From Chloroflexota bacterium (GTDB taxonomy: Bacteria; Chloroflexota; Dehalococcoidia; Lucifugimonadales; Lucifugimonadaceae), in contig JACPRT010000038.1 of NCBI GenBank assembly GCA_016189845.1, forward strand, positions 1 through 6,115: a stretch of 6,115 nucleotides of DNA, in the 5' to 3' direction. Below, piece by piece: positions 5,692 to 6,115 of the stretch (the stretch's first letter is position 1; each line of letters begins with the position of its first letter). The position numbers and the translations under genes were made by a program. The notes below the pieces were generated by a model that saw nothing but the letters and a program-made list of their open reading frames with translations, did no database searches and was not told where the DNA came from.

Positions 5692-6078
5692 ATGGAACGC
5701 ATCCTGGTTGTCGACGACAGCGAAGACGTACGACTGGCGTTGGCGACCATCCTTCAAGACGCCGGTTACGACGTCGTCGAGGCGTCGGATGGAGAGGATG
5801 TCGTTCCCCTGGCTCTGAAGCATCGGCCGGGCCTGATCCAGCTCGACGTCGCCATGCCCCGGGTCGACGGTTTCGAGGCGCTGCGGCGTATCAAGGCTGA
5901 GGCGCGGCTCCGGAATATTCCGGTGATCATGGTTACCGCCAAGGGCCGGGCCGAGGACCTCTCCATGGCGCGCACGCTTGGCGCCCGGGATTACATCAGC
6001 AAGCCCTGGGCCGACGGCGAGGTCGAGCTTCGTGTGGAGTGGGTCCTGCAGGCCGCCGCCCGCGCAGTCGGCATCTGA
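5692..6078 (+). CDS. Stand-alone CheY-like response regulator receiver protein
   Basis: Starting at 5692 the protein has 128 residues, the size of a single receiver domain with no output domain. It begins MERILVVDDSEDVR. D8-D9 form the acidic Mg2+ pocket, D52 (QLDVAMPRVDG) is the phosphate acceptor, T82 (MVTAK) is the switch Ser/Thr position and K104 (SKPW) the conserved lysine. All key residues are present, so it should be phosphorylated by a histidine kinase and act through protein partners in the cytoplasm. The C-terminus (105-128) completes the last helix. No histidine kinase or chemotaxis gene lies in the window. It is divergent from epimerase-like copy B, with 131 bases between the starts, and nothing ties it to sugar metabolism beyond position. 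The family assignment is very firm; its output and partners are unknown. Confidence 0.93.
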   Translation: MERILVVDDSEDVRLALATILQDAGYDVVEASDGEDVVPLALKHRPGLIQLDVAMPRVDGFEALRRIKAEARLRNIPVIMVTAKGRAEDLSMARTLGARDYISKPWADGEVELRVEWVLQAAARAVGI

Positions 6079-6115
6079 CCTCTTCCTCATAGCCCGCCGC
6101 CGCACACTGTTATAG
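6079..6115. other. Right-end flank without visible feature
   Basis: These 37 bases follow the receiver gene. I see no coding start, hairpin terminator or repeat in them. Confidence 0.5.

Noticed and set aside
5260..6105. A 281-codon minus-strand frame opposite the receiver gene
   Set aside because: The opposite strand encodes a receiver with all conserved residues; this frame has no family signature and runs out of frame into the start of copy B.

Overview
The window is GC-rich, densely packed bacterial DNA. It has short intergenic gaps, good Shine-Dalgarno sites, a GTG start with a Shine-Dalgarno site, and long spurious open frames on the antisense strand, which is normal for high GC. No rRNA, tRNA, CRISPR, insertion sequence or phage gene is visible. 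The mix of an enolase-superfamily enzyme, a zinc MDR dehydrogenase, a COG3618-type amidohydrolase and a mutarotase-fold protein would fit an uncultured heterotroph. Chloroflexota such as the SAR202 group are one possibility because they are known for many enolase-superfamily paralogues, but nothing here fixes the taxonomy.

Left block (1-2745, minus strand): a three-gene operon read leftwards from a promoter region near 2800. In transcription order it holds a zinc-dependent MDR dehydrogenase (2745-1687), an aldose 1-epimerase-like protein (1687-605) whose ATG overlaps the dehydrogenase stop by one base, and a TIM-barrel amidohydrolase starting with GTG at 555 and cut by the window edge. A 166-bp divergent region (2746-2911) separates it from an enolase-superfamily dehydratase/racemase on the plus strand (2912-4084). 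That region contains a perfect 6-6-6 inverted repeat and candidate promoter elements for both directions.

Right block (4085-6115): a ClpS-like N-degron adaptor (4138-4422, plus), a second aldose 1-epimerase-like gene that is clearly a paralogue of the first (5560-4463, minus, convergent with clpS), and a stand-alone CheY-like receiver protein (5692-6078, plus) divergent from it.

Taken together, mutarotase, dehydrogenase, lactonase-type amidohydrolase and enolase-superfamily dehydratase are the four enzyme classes of non-phosphorylative sugar-acid pathways, such as the L-fucose/L-fuconate route. The best functional reading is a catabolic cassette that oxidises an unidentified sugar to a lactone, opens the lactone and dehydrates the acid. 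The substrate cannot be read from the sequence. ClpS and the receiver look like unrelated neighbours.
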